A stretch of DNA of 64,000 nucleotides from JANRIC01 sp033765345 (GTDB lineage: Bacteria > Bacteroidota > Bacteroidia > Cytophagales > Microscillaceae), in NCBI GenBank assembly GCA_033765345.1, contig JANRIC010000004.1, positions 1 through 64,000 of the forward strand, read 5' to 3'. Made by a program: the position numbers and the translations under genes. Of this stretch, positions 62,244-64,000 are shown one piece after another. The notes below the pieces were generated by a model. The model saw only the letters and a list, made by a program, of their open reading frames with translations, made no database searches and was not told the DNA's origin. The first letter of the stretch is position 1. Every line of letters begins with the position of its first letter.

Positions 62244-63095
62244 ATGTTAGACAAAAAACGTACACAAACTTTTATATTCGGACTTTTTGCACTTGTTACC
62301 ATATTGGTAAGTGTAATTTCTATTGCAGTAGTATTTTATGTATTGATCAATGGCATTGGTATTCTAAGCTGGCAATTCCTCACAGATATTCCTCGAGATG
62401 GTATGCAGGCTGGTGGTATCTTCCCAGCCATTGTTGGTACATTAATTTTGATTCTTGGAAGTGGGCTGGTGGCTTTTCCGGTAGGTATTCTTGCGGGAAT
62501 ATTTATGAATGAATATGCCCAGGAAAATGCTTTCAAACGATTTGTCCGACTCATGACCAATAACCTGGCCGGCGTCCCCTCGATTGTATTCGGTTTATTT
62601 GGAATGGCCTTTTTTGTAAATGGGCTAGGTTTTGGCGTAAGTATTTTATCGGGTTGTCTTACATTAGGAATACTTATCCTGCCCATCGTAATCAGAACTA
62701 CAGAAGAGTCTCTCAAATTTATCGGTCAGGATTATCGACTGGCAAGTTATGCCTTGGGAGCCAGTAAATGGCAGACTATCTGGAAGGTGATTCTTCCAGC
62801 AGCACTGCCTGGAATTGTGACGGGGCTGGTTTTATCTATCGGGCGTATTGCTGGCGAAACGGCAGCCATTCTTTTCACCGTAGCGGCTTATTTCTTACCT
62901 CGAAACCCCAGTTCGGTTTACGATGAGGTGATGGCGCTCCCCTATCATTTGTATGTAATTACTACCAGCGGCACAGATATAGCGGCTGCTCGTCCTTATG
63001 CCGACGGTACAGCCCTGGTGTTGCTTTTAATCGTGCTTATTCTGAATATTTCCGCAAATATTTTCAAAAAGAGATTTAGTGTTACTCAAAAATAA
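62244..63095 (+). CDS. pstA: Phosphate ABC permease PstA
   Basis: A 283-residue permease with six membrane helices and an EAA-type loop ([20 protein letters not shown] then [14 protein letters not shown]) that contacts Pst[20 protein letters not shown] and [12 protein letters not shown] are PstA/PstC family segments. It pairs with PstC to form the channel. It lies 8 bp after pstC. Confidence 0.94.
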   Translation: MLDKKRTQTFIFGLFALVTILVSVISIAVVFYVLINGIGILSWQFLTDIPRDGMQAGGIFPAIVGTLILILGSGLVAFPVGILAGIFMNEYAQENAFKRFVRLMTNNLAGVPSIVFGLFGMAFFVNGLGFGVSILSGCLTLGILILPIVIRTTEESLKFIGQDYRLASYALGASKWQTIWKVILPAALPGIVTGLVLSIGRIAGETAAILFTVAAYFLPRNPSSVYDEVMALPYHLYVITTSGTDIAAARPYADGTALVLLLIVLILNISANIFKKRFSVTQK

Positions 63096-63118
63096 TATTG
63101 ACCCTAGCTTCTAGATTC

Positions 63119-63871
63119 ATGGCAAAAATTGTTTCTAAAAATCTTAATTTTTACTACGATACCTTTCATGCCCTCAAAAATATCAATATCAGCATGGAAG
63201 AACATACTGTAACGGCACTCATCGGGCCTTCAGGTTGTGGTAAATCTACCTATCTACGTACCCTTAATCGTATGAATGATCTGATCAAAGGTACAAGGGT
63301 TGAAGGGGAAACGCTGATCAATGGCAAAAATATTTATGAAAAAAATACCGATATCATTGAGTTGAGAAAGCACGTGGGGATGGTCTTCCAAAAACCTACC
63401 CCATTTCCAAAAACTATTTTCGAGAATGTAGCCTATGGTTTGCGGGTAAACGGGATTCATAACAAAAAACAAATTCAGGAAACCGTAGAAAAATCCCTTA
63501 AACAAGCCGCTTTGTGGGATGAAGTAAAAAATAATCTGAAAAAATCAGCGCTCGGCCTATCCGGTGGGCAGCAACAAAGGCTTTGTATCGCCCGTACAGT
63601 CGCCGTAGCACCAGATGTGATTTTAATGGATGAGCCTACCTCTGCACTTGATCCAATCTCCTCTGCGATGATTGAAGATTTGATGCTCGAGCTCAAAAAG
63701 AATTTTACGATCATCATTGTCACCCACAATATGCAGCAAGCCCTGCGCGTAAGCGATAAAACTGCATTTTTTTTCCTGGGAGAAATAGAAGAATATGCCG
63801 ATACCCAACAATTATTTAATCACCCTGTTTCGGAACGCACCAAAAATTACATCTCCGGTCAGTTTGGGTGA
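63119..63871 (+). CDS. pstB: Phosphate ABC ATPase PstB
   Basis: A 250-residue ATPase with Walker [10 protein letters not shown], a Q-loop VFQKPTPFP, signature LSGGQQQRL and Walker [14 protein letters not shown]. The combination [19 protein letters not shown] is diagnostic of PstB. I start at ATG 63119 (MAKIVSKN), not the TTG at 63098, which would add seven unconserved residues. The C-terminal [13 protein letters not shown] motif is conserved in PstB. No phoU gene is visible in the remaining 129 bp. Confidence 0.95.
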   Translation: MAKIVSKNLNFYYDTFHALKNINISMEEHTVTALIGPSGCGKSTYLRTLNRMNDLIKGTRVEGETLINGKNIYEKNTDIIELRKHVGMVFQKPTPFPKTIFENVAYGLRVNGIHNKKQIQETVEKSLKQAALWDEVKNNLKKSALGLSGGQQQRLCIARTVAVAPDVILMDEPTSALDPISSAMIEDLMLELKKNFTIIIVTHNMQQALRVSDKTAFFFLGEIEEYADTQQLFNHPVSERTKNYISGQFG

Positions 63872-64000
63872 TTTTCCAGGAAAGCCTTAATTTTGTACAA
63901 ACTTTATATGCATATTTTCAAAATGGGTATTCAATTTGTGTACATTGTCGGATGGGCATTGGGCGTTCGGCAATGATCAGCGCAGCTCTTTTAATCCAAG
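63872..64000. other. End of window after pstB, no gene supported
   Basis: The only complete frame is 22 codons long (63909 onward), too short to call. phoU often follows pstB in other genomes, but no part of it is recognisable here. Confidence 0.4.

Noticed and set aside
63909..63977. Short 22-codon frame at the window end
   Set aside because: Too short, no family pattern, and no sign of phoU.

Overview
This window comes from a member of the Bacteroidota, most likely a Cytophagales-type bacterium. Four things point there. Two secreted proteins end in type IX secretion (T9SS type A) sorting domains. Two promoters match the Bacteroidota pattern TTTG-N19/20-TAnnTTTG. The rpsU - tyrosine recombinase - hpf gene order is typical of the phylum. 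Base composition is AT-rich and Shine-Dalgarno sequences are weak. No replication origin, rRNA operon, insertion-sequence transposase or CRISPR array is visible, and one tRNA (Lys, UUU) is present. All readings come from the sequence alone; family names are recognition by motif, not database results.

Layout. 0.2-3.9 kb: three minus-strand glycosyltransferases. 3.9-4.3 kb: a repeat block made of a 21-bp array and a heptamer array. 4.3-8.1 kb: a minus-strand redox operon (FAD oxidoreductase, DUF1223 lipoprotein, polyferredoxin). 8.3-9.8 kb: a lone OLD-like ATPase/TOPRIM protein. 9.8-14.1 kb: a T9SS cargo protein, a sirtuin, endonuclease V and an alpha/beta hydrolase. 14.2-22.1 kb: an exported TPR-CHAT protease-like protein followed by a giant beta-helix/fibronectin T9SS protein. 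22.3-24.4 kb: diacylglycerol kinase, then rpsU-xerC-hpf. 24.5-27.6 kb: a PLP enzyme, a short-chain dehydrogenase, a TPR/SH3 membrane protein and tRNA-Lys.

27.6-34.1 kb is the accessory region. It holds a 15-unit 21-bp array; a 1283-residue sacsin-like ATPase/DUF3883 nuclease flanked by attC-like inverted boxes; an Rpn-type nuclease gene between 62-bp direct repeats; and a probable dioxygenase gene fragment. 34.1-47.7 kb returns to chromosomal genes: an aminotransferase, a TerB-like protein, a spermidine-synthase-like membrane protein, a histidine kinase, a sigma factor with a membrane-bound WD40 partner, a heptamer array, a SUMF1-domain protein, a DnaJ-like chaperone and ComM/YifB. 48.2-53.1 kb carries a second Rpn-type nuclease, a 41-bp repeat, a flavin reductase-like protein next to a photolyase that appears to lack its Fe-S cysteines, and a Crp/Fnr regulator with two small genes. 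53.4-58.6 kb encodes Hen1 RNA methyltransferase, a membrane protein, an ABC exporter and TruA. 58.7-63.9 kb ends with a membrane protein and pstSCAB, in which PstC carries a PstS-like insert.

The most unusual features are the repeats. G-rich heptamer arrays begin exactly at the stop codons of two unrelated genes in the same orientation. Two 21-bp arrays of different sequence occur in intergenic DNA. A small family of hairpins keeps a constant GTG-NAGA-CAC tip while its stems vary. The best candidate for a defence-type system is the sacsin-like ATPase/nuclease in its cassette-like setting.
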